From Wolfiporia cocos (Eukaryota; Basidiomycota; Agaricomycetes; Polyporales; Phaeolaceae): a DNA stretch of 64,000 nt. Location of the stretch: contig JACCLO010000004.1 of the NCBI GenBank assembly GCA_029448655.1, positions 682,001-746,000 of the forward strand. Direction: 5' to 3'. Position numbers and translations under genes: made by a program. Each line of letters opens with the position of its first letter. Within the stretch, counting starts at the first letter, position 1. Shown here in pieces: positions 11,283-21,690 of the stretch. The notes beneath the pieces were generated by a model, which made no database searches, was not told where the DNA came from, and saw only the letters and a program-made list of their open reading frames with translations.

Positions 11283-13069
11283 CGCGGCGCACCTTGACCA
11301 CACACCACCACCCAGTTAGACGCTCACCAATCCACCCAACCCGTCCCTACTATCTAGCCCACAATGTCCCACACAGTCCCCACAGGTGCCCCCATAGCTT
11401 TCGAACTCCTTTTCCAATCAGCCCAAGGCGTTTTCCATGCCTACAAATCTCAACCCTCAGCCAATGCCCTACCCATGTGGAAGGCACAGGCAAGCCATGT
11501 TATCACCTCCATTTCTCATGGCGTCGATGCCATATCCTCCAACCCTGCTCACATTCAACTCCTGCTCGGAGACGTATCCCGCCTTCAAGCACAACTCATC
11601 TCTATTTGCCGGGATCAGCCTCAGGCCACTCCCCTACCTTCCCCACTGCAACCCTTAACCCAAATGCACCAACCGCTCCCACACCACACCAGGCCACACG
11701 TGCCCTTGACCAAACCATACCAACCGCCCCCACACCCCACCAAGCCACACGTGATCTTCTCACGGCCGCTTTATTCTAAGCCTAAACCACCTGCCACCAC
11801 GCGCGCCATTCATCCCCTACCACAGAAACCGACGTTCACGTCCCCGCCACCCCCACCACCCCCTGTCACCTCCCCTCACGTCACACCCCCGACAACACCA
11901 ACCGTTGTCCAACCCATCTCAACACCCCCAACTATTGTCCCACCTACACCAACCGACGGATCAGACTGGGAAACCTTACCTCCCACTCCCCGCCCCTCCA
12001 CCACCACCCCACCACCCTGGATCAATGTCACTGCAAGCGGGAAACACTCCCCTGCTCCTCCTACTCCCACACCCCCTGTAATCCATGCACCCCAACCCAT
12101 CATCCCTGCTTCACCCCACAGACCGGTTACCACACCCCCCATCACGTTATCACAATGCCCCCATGTTATCCCTACCCCCACCCCTCCCTCGTCCCCAACC
12201 TACTGTAACTCCTCTACACACTCCATTACATGTGACACATTATGCAAAATCCACTACATCCTTAATGCCAAATCCTCATCCCCAATTGACCCAACCGAAC
12301 TCAAACACTACCTCGCCCACCAAGCCACATACCCCCCTATGCCTACCCCACCTCCTCATAAACCCACACCTCCCTCGCCACAATACAAAGACCACCTACC
12401 ACCATGGGCACAAAGTTCACCCGTATACAATTCCCTACCTCTCGCCTCTCTTACCAACATCGTCAGGAAACTTATCCCTGACCCTACTATCGACGACGTC
12501 ACCGACACTGACCTCTTCACAACCACCCCCTCCACCCCACCCATACTCCCGGTACCCACCCTTCCCACTATCGCCAAATGACAAGACAACGTCGTCACCA
12601 TCCAATTCAACGGCGTCCCCTGCCGTCTTCAACCCAACGCCCCCATCTACACCTCCGCCGGAATACTCCATGAGTTATGGCAACAACTTACTAACACGCA
12701 CATCATTCCCTTCGACACCCCACACCCATTCCAACTCTCCCGCTTCCCTTGCTGGATGAATTCCAAACCCAAACACACGTCTTTCTTTACGATACACATC
12801 ATTGATGATGCCCAATCCACACACGCTCTCAAACTCTTCTACAACCAACACCTCCTTTACCTCTTTTGTAAACCCATGAAAGTCGTTTTACCCAATTTTT
12901 AACTTCCATGCCTAACCACTTCCACCACGCTCATCTTTCTACACCACGATACTGTCAGCTCTAACTTCTCCTTCCACACATCTCACATCACTATCCCACC
13001 CTACTTTGGCCTTTGGCCCACACTTATGTACACGTACATGACTGCCGGCATGTAATAAATTTCTCTCTC
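11283..13069 (+). mobile_element. C-rich 1.8 kb retroposon, LINE-ORF1-like, non-autonomous
   Basis: A 1,787-bp insertion bounded by a perfect 15-bp target duplication. The plus strand is extremely rich in C and poor in G over its entire length, unlike either flank. It has an 81-bp leader, one open frame (11364-12902, interrupted once), a 167-bp 3' region, an AATAAA signal at about 13054 and a terminal run of TC dinucleotides directly before the right target repeat. There are no terminal repeats and no reverse transcriptase. Variable-length target duplication, an oriented 3' tail and a polyadenylation signal fit insertion of an RNA copy by LINE machinery. I infer a non-autonomous or ORF1-only derivative of a LINE; the family is not one I recognise. 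Confidence 0.7.
11364..12902 (+). pseudogene. Proline-rich ORF1-like protein of the C-rich retroposon, one TGA
   Basis: Conceptual protein of about 512 residues with one in-frame TGA at 12579 (codon 406). Residues 1-110 are non-repetitive, starting MSHTVPTGAPIAFELL. Residues 110-330 are dominated by Pro, Thr and His. The segment before the TGA has acidic and hydrophobic character. After the TGA the same frame stays open for 106 codons and reads like a small RNA-binding fold: a strand VVTIQFNGVPCRL, a Trp-containing stretch, then FFTIHIIDDAQSTHALKLF and LLYLFCKPMKVVL to the TAA. That pattern resembles the RRM-like domain of LINE ORF1 proteins, an assignment made by eye. No zinc knuckle, endonuclease or reverse transcriptase follows. 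The TGA may be a disabling mutation or a programmed stop. Confidence 0.6.
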
Positions 13070-13084
13070 TCATATCAGCACGTG
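13070..13084 (+). repeat. Target-site duplication, right copy (15 bp)
   Basis: Exact second copy of tcatatcagcacgtg, directly following the TC-rich tail of the insertion. Removing the insertion and one copy rejoins 11282 to 13085 without loss. Confidence 0.85.
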
Positions 13085-13589
13085 TAAGGTGACTACTTCC
13101 CACGCCATACATCAATGATCGATCTTGATTACTGAGCGGGCCTGCGTAAGCACGGCTAGCCAGACGTTCCAAAATGACTAAGCCGGCCACTGCCGCTTTG
13201 ACAGACAGCTGTTGCTTAGGCGCCAAGGCCTGTCAAATTCCGTCAGCCACTATCAACATGTGGATTCCGGCGCTCAGTAGCACCTTCACAAGGCTGATCC
13301 GACTCTTTCCAAATGAAGTCTCAAGGTCGCCATCCCGCCGTCCATGCTTCCTTACCAAAGATAGCAGTGATTTGTAATAGCAGTGCACGAGGCTGCTACT
13401 TTCTAGAGTTTCATCATTGTTGATCGTCGGGCCATCCTGATTCTCATTGTCGGCTGCAAGGTTTTTTTCTGTCAGATTCTTCTCAGCTTCTGAGTCCCGA
13501 TCTCCATCCTCATGTACATTATGTGAAAATAGTATTACTATGCTTGTGCCGCACAAAGCATACCAAAACGAAGTATAAGAGCCTGGCAT
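13085..13589 (-). other. Minus-strand open frame upstream of FunK1, one TGA
   Basis: The minus strand is open in a single frame from 13589 to the retroposon edge apart from one TGA near 13233. The translation has mixed protein-like composition (an acidic stretch with EAEKNLTEKN, then a basic one) but no domain I recognise. Across the target duplication this frame is in phase with the minus-strand frame that leads into the first FunK1 exon. It could be remains of a longer 5' part of that gene, of a separate small gene, or chance. No start codon or splice model is convincing. Confidence 0.25.
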
Positions 13590-13770
13590 GCCAATCTATA
13601 AGTAATGGGAGCTCGCGTGGGAGCCGTCACGTGTCGCTAGCGTGTCGCGCACGAGAATCGCACATGGCGAGCACGTTTGCCACGTGGCGTCCATGCGCAT
13701 CGTTGATCCTGCTCCCATTAGATAGGGCACCTGCCATCCGCGGAGTTGGCCGGTGTATTCCCACGCCCAG

Positions 13771-14478
13771 TGTTACGGTTATTTTGATTTTTCGAATATC
13801 GACAGAACTCACCACCGGGCGAATACGATACAGGGACTTGTTGCGCAACCAACCCCCCTGGCTACTCGTGATCTTACTGGGCGCATCCCCAGTTGTACTA
13901 GTCTATAGGGCTCGTTTCATCTTTGGCAGATCCAACCCTGCCACCGTTTCATGTTCATCGTTTATTAGCTGACAGATGGCGTTCAACCGCCATCATTCCT
14001 ATCTATCGTCTCAGATATATCACTCCATACTTATCAGACGTTTGGGACTATAGCGTAGATAGTATCTGTGGCATCTGGGACAGACTTGACCCCTGAAACC
14101 TAGCGTAGTATAAAAACTCATGTACTTACCGTCGAGGCTCTTCAGCTCGACCTTGTTGTATAAACAAGAAGTCTTATACTCGTTCTCAAACGTAGGAAAC
14201 TACGCTCAGTATTTCTCACTCGAGCAATCGAACGACTAAGTCCTCGAAGTGCACACTGACTTCTCGGACTTAGGCGAGTCTTATATTCTATTCGACTCAC
14301 ACTTGAACAGATTATATCCTCTAACGCGTATTGGATGTTGACCGATCTCCTAAGGACTTCACTTAGGACCTGAAGGCATCTAACGAGTATTTGCCTTGCA
14401 TACGGCGACGTGCCTACGTGCAGAAGAACAATCTATATTCGCGACTCGAATATACAAACGGGTATTCGACCCGTAACA
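13771..14478 (+). mobile_element. Solo LTR of the 55-63 kb chromovirus family
   Basis: A 708-bp sequence beginning TGTTACGG and ending CCGTAACA. It is the reverse complement of, and exactly as long as, the two LTRs of the element at 55046-63420. In element sense it points along the plus strand. The flanks are cccag and cccgg, a one-mismatch 5-bp target duplication. It keeps a TATAAAAA box at 14109-14116 and the AGCTCGACCTT presumed RNA start at 14144-14154. No internal sequence is left, so it is a product of LTR-LTR recombination. Open frames inside it are not genes. Confidence 0.93.
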
Positions 14479-14510
14479 CCCGGCGCCTGCAAGGCGCACG
14501 CGCTGTTCCT

Positions 14511-14950
14511 GCCCCGCACCACGGGGATTCGTGCCCCACACCACGGGGATTCGTGCCCCACACCATGGGGATTCATGGCTCATTCCATGGGGGTTTGTGG
14601 CCCATGCCACAGGGATTTGTGTTCTGTGGCATGGGGATTTTGTAATGTAAATACCCCACACCATGGGGATTTGTGGCCCATGCCACAGGGATTTGTGTGT
14701 CCTGTGCCATGGGGATTTGTGCCCCATACCACAGGGATTTGCATCCAAATGCCACAGGGATTTGTGCCCCATGCCACGGGGATTTGTGCTCTGTGCCCTG
14801 GAGATTTGTGCCCCGTGCCACGGGGATTTGTGTTCTGTGGCACGGGGATTTTGTAATGTAAATACCCCACACCATGGGGATTTGTGCCCCACACCACAGG
14901 GATTTGTGCCCTGTGCCATGGGGATTTATGTTTCATGCCACGGGGATTTT
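14511..14950 (+). repeat. 22-bp minisatellite with 211-bp higher-order unit
   Basis: About twenty tandem copies of a 21-23 bp unit close to CACGGGGATTTGTGCCCCA, with many single-base variants. A longer block containing tgtaatgtaaataccccac appears twice, 211 bp apart (about 14619 and 14830), so part of the array grew by duplicating a multi-unit block. Repetitive open frames of 60-180 codons on both strands (rich in GTNPCG/HKSPW on the minus strand) are by-products of the repeat. Confidence 0.9.
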
Positions 14951-15275
14951 TGTAACATAAATTGCCTGTGCTGTAGATGCCTGCCAAAAGATTGCAAAAA
15001 ATGGAGAACATTTTGACACCACATTACACAGTATTACAAGGGAAGTGACGATGAGACCGAGGATCAGCGAGGTGTCAGAAGTGGCTGGGCAGGCAGAGAC
15101 AAGAGACAAAAGAGGGAAGTTGGGGAACCCATGGGTAATGCACAGGAAATTCATGAGGGATCCACAGGTAACTTCAAAACAACCCCCGATTATCTGAAGT
15201 AGGCACACATGGATTGGAATAATATATTGAAGTGGAAAAAGCAGTGTGACCGTGGTGAAGCCACGGGTAATTAAC
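14938..15275 (+). repeat. Dispersed repeat, copy A
   Basis: Diverged partner of 15458-15745. Shared landmarks are ccacggggat followed by TGTAAC-TAAAT, ctgtagatgcctgc, a block ending cagcgaggtgtcagaagtg, and near the right end agccacgggtaattaa. The right part has further loose similarity upstream of the solo LTR. The nature of the repeat is unknown; no terminal structure or coding signal was found. Confidence 0.5.
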
Positions 15276-15457
15276 CTAGTCTTAGTACTAAAGGGCCATG
15301 GAAGAAAACCATGTGGTTCTCACGTGGCAACCGTGCGTTCATTGGCCTGTAGGGCGCGCGCCACCACCCCTATGCCATTTCCCACGGACGGCGCCTACAA
15401 CGCGCGCGCGGCGTTCAAGTCAAGTCCTTTCGACCGTGTTTCGCGTGTCCTCCCTGT

Positions 15458-15745
15458 GCGCCACGGGGATGTTGTAACGTAAATGGCCTATACTGTAGAT
15501 ACCTGCTAGAAAATTTAAGAGTAACCGGGAGGTTTATGAGGCACCACAAGTGAAGCGACGACGACACCGAGCATCAGCGAGGTGTCGGAAGTGACTGAAC
15601 GAGGTACAACAGGGTGATCACACACCCTGGGGGTTGGGTGGACTCGCATTGCCATACAATATTTGTTTTTCCCTTATTCTATTAGTTATCATACTTAAGT
15701 GACAATTGACATCCGTGGCAAAGCCGCGGGTAATTAAACTCGTGA
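15458..15745 (+). repeat. Dispersed repeat, copy B
   Basis: Same landmarks as copy A in the same order (ccacggggat, ctgtagatacctgc, cagcgaggtgtcggaagtg, agccgcgggtaattaa) with roughly one base in five changed and the spacing somewhat shorter. Upstream sequence at 15395-15420 resembles the bases that follow the solo LTR at 14479-14505, so the LTR probably landed inside copy A's 5' part. Confidence 0.5.
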
Positions 15746-16790
15746 CTGTCTGACCCTCACCGATTCTGCTCTAACTCGAACTTCACATCAAAATGGTGCC
15801 CGCTCTTAGTAAATTGCCCTCTTCTCCCACTTCTCGCTACAAAGCCTCCCCATTCTACGAGGAAGAGTGCGAATGGGAGGTCACTCTCAAGAGCTCCGAT
15901 TCTCTCGTCACCTTCAAATTTAACCCGCCGCGATTGATTCCCGTTGCTTAGTAAGCTAAAAAGAAATGTTTATCCGACTTATTTCGAAATCAAAATAAGC
16001 CCCTGCGACAGTGATGGTCGTCCTATATCAGCTGCGCATATCATCCGGTACTCACGCCGAACAAGATGGCAGCATGCCATCTTTTTGCTCGCTCCACAAT
16101 GGTGGCATTGATATTCCTGTCAAAATATTTGCTCCGATTGCTGGCGGACACCATGGGGACCCATGCTTGGGCTGTGTTCACTGGAAGCCGAGGGGTAAAG
16201 CTGGCTGCTCTTATTTTGGTATGTCTATGATCTCACGCGCAGACCACTCGGGGGCACCCGAGCGGAGAACACTGCTCTAAAGTCTCAGGCTTCAGATCCC
16301 TGAGTGGTTCCCGACTGCCGACACGGCCGATGCGGATACAGCGCAATATTCGCCAACGATGTCAGTCAGTTGGGCCTCTCATGAAGATCGCCCGCTTACT
16401 TATCAGCATCTCGCTTCCAACTCCTGCTCAAATGTTGCAACCGTCGTGCTCCGGGTTGAGCTTTTGTTGCCAGGATCCTCGCCTGCATATACCCGATGAA
16501 TCCCGAATCTTGTGATGATTCCACGTGGACGGCAGGCTGGCCCTCTCTGATCTTGGCAAAGAAGCATCCTTCAGAAGCATCCTTCACTCAGACCCTGCAC
16601 GAGTGCACAGGATGAGCCAGTTCCCGACCGGGACACATCCCCTACTCCTCCCTTGCATTGGTCTCGGGATGTGCTAGTGCACATGGTTTCCCGCATCTTA
16701 TGGGATTGCTCGTCTCTGTTTGCTACGAGCAGACTCGGTCGTTCTCGGAGGTTTCTACAGTCCTCGCATCGCAGTGATGTCCATGGACAT
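15746..16790. other. Intergenic, possible small exon at 15794-15952
   Basis: An ATG at 15794 opens 52 codons starting MVPALSKLPSSPTSR and ending at TAG 15950. The translation is protein-like but too short to place, and no continuing exon was found. A second open stretch at 16011-16280 is equally anonymous. Nothing else in the interval is recognisable. Confidence 0.25.
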
Positions 16791-16797
16791 TATAAAG
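16791..16797 (+). promoter_or_regulatory. TATA box of sedolisin 1
   Basis: TATAAAG 57 nt before the start codon at 16848. The paralogous gene at 38917 has TATAAAA at a similar distance, which supports both. Confidence 0.55.
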
Positions 16798-16847
16798 CAT
16801 TCCGCGCCCTTCATTGACACGCAGCGTTGAGCTTCTCATCAGCTACG

Positions 16848-18910
16848 ATGTTCTTCTCTGGCACCATCGTAGCAGCACTATGCATGTTGGCTCAGGGCAC
16901 GCCATTGTCCTTGAACCTACAAGTCCATGAGTCTCGGGCTTTCATTCCGAAAGGCTTCACCTTGCAAGGTCCTGCATCATCTGACACGCTGCTGAGTCTG
17001 CGCATTGCGCTCGCGCAAAATAACGTTGATGGCCTCATCGCCGCACTGTATGAGGTTAGCACTCCTACGAGTTCCTTATACGGACAGCACCTATCCAAAG
17101 CAGAGGTAAATCCGGCCTCAATGGTCAGCTCCAATACGACATAATGATTAGTTTCGCAGGTTGAACAACTCATCTCGCCAACTTCCGAGACCTTGGACGC
17201 TGTCAATGACTGGCTCAACGCCTTTGACATCAACTCCACGGTCGTGTCTCCCGCCGGTGATTGGCTTGCGATCTCTGTCTCGGTCGGCGTAGCCAATGAG
17301 CTGCTTGACACCAACTTCTCCGTATACACGCATCAACTTAGTGGACAGCAGATAATTCGAACGCTATCGTATTCCATCCCGACGTACTTGAAAGGGCATG
17401 TCGAACTTGTTCATCCGACGATCACGTACGTCTGCTATCAGAATCACTGAAATATTCTGGCTGATGATCTGTTCAGATTCTCTGCAGCACCCTTCAAGTC
17501 ATCTTTGTCTGCTACACGAGTATCGCTCCCCGATACACTATCTTCCGAGCCTTCTGCATGCGAGCAATACGTCGATCCCGCGTGCCTGCAAGCCCTGTAC
17601 GGCATTCCAATGACTCCCGCGACCGAGACATCAAACCAAATAGGGGTAACTGGCTATGGCGAAGAATGGGCAAATGAGGCTGACCTTGACGTACGGAGTG
17701 TTCCCAAGTGCTCAGAGAAGGTATACTGACGTTTGACCCCAGCAATTCTTGGGAGAGTTTCGTCCCGACATGTCGAACAACGTAACATTCGTGGTGGATA
17801 CCATCGACGGCGGCGAAAACAACCAGGACCCAAGCTGGGCTGGTTTCGAAGCCGTGCGTCATGTGGGTTTCCAGCCACAGTAGACTTCTAACAGCTCTCG
17901 GCCTGCAGAACTTGGACACACAATATACGGCTGGAATCGCAACTGACGTTCCAGTCATCTTCCTCTCAGTCGGAGAGGACAACTCCGATGGACTGTACGG
18001 TTTTCTGGATACGGCCAATTACTTTCTCTCGCTGGACAATCCCCCCTCGGTGATCACGACCAGCTACGGTGTTGACGAAGACGATGTGTCATATGCTCTG
18101 GCGAAGTGAGCCTACTTTCTATCAGCGTCATACCTCATAGCTCCTTACCCCCAGCAATCCGGTAGTACCCTGTGCAACGCCTACGCTCAGCTCGGCGCGC
18201 GAGGGACATCCATCCTGTTCTCTTCCGGCGATGGTGGAGTCGAAGGGAATGGGGTCAACGACGCCTGTTCCGACTTCGGCGTTTCGTTCCCATCAAGTTG
18301 CCCATAGTAAGTACTTCCAGGTTCCGACTCCCGTGCTTATCTCTAACACGAGGCTAGCGTAACGTCCGTAGGCGCTACAACAAACTTCGATCCCGAGACC
18401 GCTGCATACTTCTCCTCAGGCGGCTTCTCTAACTACTGGGGTATCCCGTCCTTCCAAGCCTCCGCCGTGGCGTCGTACCTATCGTACCTGGGCGACACCT
18501 ACGCCGGGCTGTACAACGCATCCGGGCGCGGATACCCCGACGTCTCGACGCAGGGCATCAACTTCATCATTGTCGCGGATGAGCAGACCTGGATGGTGAA
18601 CGGCACGTCCTGCTCGAGCCCCACGTTCGCGGGGATCATCGGGCTGCTCAACGACCGCCTCGTCGCCGCGGGGAAGTCGACGCTGGGGTGGATGAACCCC
18701 TTCTTGTACTCGAGTGCTTCTGCGTTCACCGATATCACGTCTGGCGACAATCCTGGTTGCGGCACTAATGGGTTCTCCGCTATCGCAGGGTGGGATCCTG
18801 TAAGTGGATTTGCTTGGTGTATGCGCTCTTTAGTATTAACTGATTGAATCCAGGTGACTGGCTTGGGTACGCCCAATTTTGCCGCACTGCTTACTGCGGT
18901 GGGTTTGTGA
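16848..18910 (+). CDS. Sedolisin-family serine-carboxyl peptidase 1 (S53, tripeptidyl-peptidase type)
   Basis: Secreted acid protease of family S53. The first ATG starts MFFSGTIVAALCMLAQG, a signal peptide. A Pro-kumamolisin prodomain follows (QVHESRAF ... LYGQHLSKAE ... LSYSIPTYLKGH), then the catalytic domain beginning near CEQYVDPACLQALYGIP. Catalytic Glu and Asp sit in FEANLDTQY, split by the intron before NLD; the oxyanion Asp is in FSSGDGG and the nucleophile Ser in NGTSCSSPTFA. The C-terminal calcium site reads FTDITSGDNPGC. The last exon ends VTGLGTPNFAALL with TGA at 18908. Eight introns of about 50-65 nt were placed; at the one around 18107-18160 the acceptor ggtag is preferred because it restores the frame. 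Same gene structure as sedolisin 2 at 38917-40998. The likely role is extracellular peptide digestion at acid pH. Confidence 0.92.
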
Positions 18911-19116
18911 TCACAGTTCATTGCATGCGAATTAGGGGTGATTGTGTGAAACGTTGAATGGCATGTACAATAGCGTAAAAGCGAATGACAGTTGTCTCAG
19001 CGAAGCACATGTACTGGAGCCTCGAACACCACCATCACATGCGAAACATTGCGTCATCACACTGTCCTCAACTTCTGCTTACCTTACCTGTGCGGTCGAC
19101 CCTCACCGTTGCCACA

Positions 19117-19459
19117 ATGTCCACCATCTCGCAGTACGATGCAGAGCGACAAGTTCGCTCCTGGGGTTTCCCTCGTGTGTACACATGGACGGATAGCCCG
19201 TGAGTACCTCGCATCCAACGTGATGGTCGGACATTGCTCGAACTAGGTCGCCATCAGCAGCTATCATTACAACCCACATTCGCATCCGGGTCTCACAACC
19301 CACTTGATCTTATCCGGAAAGTTCACCGTTACATACCCTCAGGAAGACCCGAACAAGAAAGAGACCTTCGGCCCCGGGGCACGTATTGACGTCCCCGCCG
19401 GACGGGTGCATGAAGTGTGGATTGGGGAGGAAGGATGCATATACGTTATTGGTGAATAA
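19117..19459 (+). CDS. Small cupin-domain protein
   Basis: Two exons of a protein of about 95 residues, intron 19200-19257 (or to 19260). Exon 1 reads MSTISQYDAERQVRSWGF; exon 2 begins YHYNPHSHPG, with the His-rich cupin motif 1, continues with THLILSGKFTVTYP and ends with the second motif region VPAGRVHEVWIG and TAA at 19457. The HxHPG spacing and the later His fit a metal-binding single-domain cupin. The substrate is unknown. It lies 200 bp downstream of sedolisin 1 on the same strand, with no sign of cotranscription. Confidence 0.75.
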
Positions 19460-19546
19460 GTAGCGAAGACCAGATTGTTGTGGTATATTGTATCATGTCA
19501 TGCGGACGATTGATAAGGGAGAAGCTATGGTTGGAGACATGCCGTG

Positions 19547-20365
19547 TTAGCATTTGCAGCCGATGACAGCCTCGTACTCATTGTTGCCTGTCCGAACTAG
19601 AGATAGCAGCCACAGCGTCTCCAGCCACAAAGACCCATGTGGCCGAAACGCCCAGCGCTCCATGCCGAGCTCTGCGTTTTGACTTGCACATTCCTGGATC
19701 AGCAGTAGGCATTACTTCATGAACCGAGAGAGCTTGTTTAGATGTGGCCGCAGTAGCCTCACCTGGATGAACTCCCTGTATGATACAACAATGTATCGCG
19801 CAAGCTGGTCTCGCGTGATCGACGAATCTCGATGCCCTCGCAAAGTGAGTGAACGACGGTACCTGTGTTGAGGATACGCTCCCCACTGTGTTCGCACTTA
19901 GTCAATGCGATGTGCAGGGGACAGGAGTTGGCGGCAAATGCGACGTACCTCGATGCTAAACTCAACTACGTCGATTCCGGCATTGGGAAAGGCAGGCCTG
20001 TGGGGATCACATATCTCTTCATTATCACCGAGAAACTCGGCCATGTTGATACCTGTCCCTGGCGCGGCGTTCTTCCGGGCGAAAGAAATACCTGCTGTCT
20101 GCATCGCTTGCCAGATGGCGCTCGTGCAGGGAACAAAGGGTGCCCACCCGCGCCGATCGATTTCTGGGTAATGGGAATCTACTATCGTCAGAGCTGGCCT
20201 TGGAATCACGACGAAGTCCTCCAAGATGTGACCTGAGATTTTGAGGCGCGAGATATCTGGCAGATCATCACGACGGACAGGACACGAGTGCGCGTTCTGG
20301 GAGAGCGGAACATTGGAGTCATCCGCATGTTGTAGGTCCATGTCATGATCGGATTTTGTGAGCAT
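19547..20365 (-). CDS. Uncharacterised basidiomycete protein, tandem copy B
   Basis: Not a family I can name. Exons: 20365 to about 19966, then a WGAYPQHRYRR exon, then an ECASQNAEL exon ending at TAA 19547. The C-terminal half shares with copy A (20640-21555) a layout of W-x-x-YP, basic residues, an 'IT/PTT..QLA..I' helix and a final W-A-F ... LWL-SL block. The intron before the Trp is at the same position in both. The N-terminal part (with DLPDISRLKISG) is less conserved. The start is uncertain: the ATG at 20365 is the first in frame, but an upstream exon between 20370 and 20600 is possible. Adjacent same-strand placement suggests tandem duplication. Confidence 0.6.
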
Positions 20366-20639
20366 TTCCGGGTGTGGAGTCCTTGGTGAGCCTGTTGCTG
20401 AGGATGATTGTCGGATAGCCGGTGAAAGATACAAGCAGCTCGCAAACAAGAGACGCCGGCCCTGTCAGTGGCCCACGGACTCGGCGTCTGTCACCTTCAA
20501 ACCTGGGCAGCTTTCCACGCAACACAATCAACCACAGTAACGCTTGTTTTACCAGAAACATCTTGTTCAGCGCTATATAACTGACATCCATGCAAACAAG
20601 ACCCATGATTTACGGCCTTTGAATCGGAAGAACATTCGT

Positions 20640-21555
20640 TCACGGCCGAAACCTGTCGTATGTTTTGACCTCCGCCATATAATGTGTCCCATCCACCTGA
20701 AACAAAGACACGAGCCATAGATCATCAATCGTGATGCCGCCTTCTGTAAATGCCCACCTCGTCATCTCAGGCAATGGCCCCTCCATCTCTTGGCAAGTCT
20801 ATAAAGGCCACTCAGGATATGGCACTTGCGTTCAACAAAGATCACATACCAGAATGAAGGTGTTGAATTGCCTGGATATATCCTGCGCGAGCTGTCCAAC
20901 AGTCGTCGGAGGGATGTGTCCTTTACCCACTAGATCAATCCTGTGCTTATATCTACGCGAGCCCACTGGGTACCCTGGCCACTTCATACACAAGTCATCA
21001 GCAAACAAGCGAGTACCACACGCACTATTATCAACGTACGTTGATCACCAAATCTATATGTTTCAAGGGCCTTCCGCTGGAGCCTGTCAGGATAACACGC
21101 TTGCTCCGATCTTTGAGTTGTTGATCAAAGTCGACGTTGCGACTGCTACTCTGGAAAAAGGACATGCGCACGCCAATCCCAGGAGGCATATCTTGAAGAT
21201 TGAACTCGACTCGTTGGCGATTCCCAGGTGCGCAAGGGCCATTCGCCAGTGGCACTTTGCCATTTGGCTCGTCGGTTGGAATGCACTGCGGCTGTGGGAC
21301 GAGAATTAACTTGGGCAGTTCCGTTGGTGATGAGCTGCGATGTGACACGTAGGATGGCGAGTAATCCAGAACGATGAGACCCGTTTCGGGGTCGGTGTAA
21401 CTTCCGTGATTGGGCGCTGGGAGCTGTAGGCCTGACGAAGATGGCAAGGACAGCCACTCCACAATGTCCAGGCTGCGCGAGCGCAACCTTACCCTATCAT
21501 CAGGGCGAGGCAAAGAAAATCCAGAGGATGTATGAGCTCGAGATTGACGAGACAT
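20640..21555 (-). CDS. Uncharacterised basidiomycete protein, tandem copy A
   Basis: Three exons: 21555-21040, 20981-20850 and 20786-20640, with introns of 58 and 63 nt. The start MSRQSRAHTSS is preferred over the in-frame ATG at 21630 because TATAAAGG lies between them, about 60 nt before 21555. The N-terminal 170 residues are polar and Pro/Ser-rich. The conserved C-terminal module begins directly after intron 1 with WPGYPVGSRRYKHRID, has a helix TTVGQLAQDISRQF and ends with RWAFTEGG, DLWLVSLFQ and a stop at 20640. Its role is unknown; it looks cytosolic or nuclear, with no signal peptide or membrane span. Confidence 0.7.
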
Positions 21556-21607
21556 CGAGAAGACGCTCCAAGGTAGGCAATGGAAACCCATGACAGGCAG
21601 CTCTTCG

Positions 21608-21617
21608 ACACCCTTTA
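21608..21617 (-). promoter_or_regulatory. TATA box of tandem copy A
   Basis: TATAAAGG on the minus strand about 60 nt before the preferred start codon at 21555. This spacing is one reason for choosing that start over the ATG at 21630. Confidence 0.4.
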
Positions 21618-21690
21618 TACGCTTTAACATGCGGCAACGGCTGCATTAAACTGCATTGCCGTGCCACTCGGTAAATTCATCGGCCTTTGC

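Noticed and set aside
11294..12759. Additional Pro/His/Thr-rich frames overlapping the retroposon ORF
   Set aside because: The C-rich strand has few stop codons in any frame; only the 11364 frame has ordered ends and continues into a folded-looking C-terminus.
13771..14478. Idea that the solo LTR and the chromovirus LTRs bound one giant element
   Set aside because: The solo LTR is in opposite orientation, has its own near-match 5-bp duplication, and the chromovirus has a complete perfect duplication of its own.
14380..15011. Long minus- and plus-strand frames rich in HKSPW/GTNPCG or HGDLCP
   Set aside because: They are direct translations of the 22-bp minisatellite, present in several frames on both strands.
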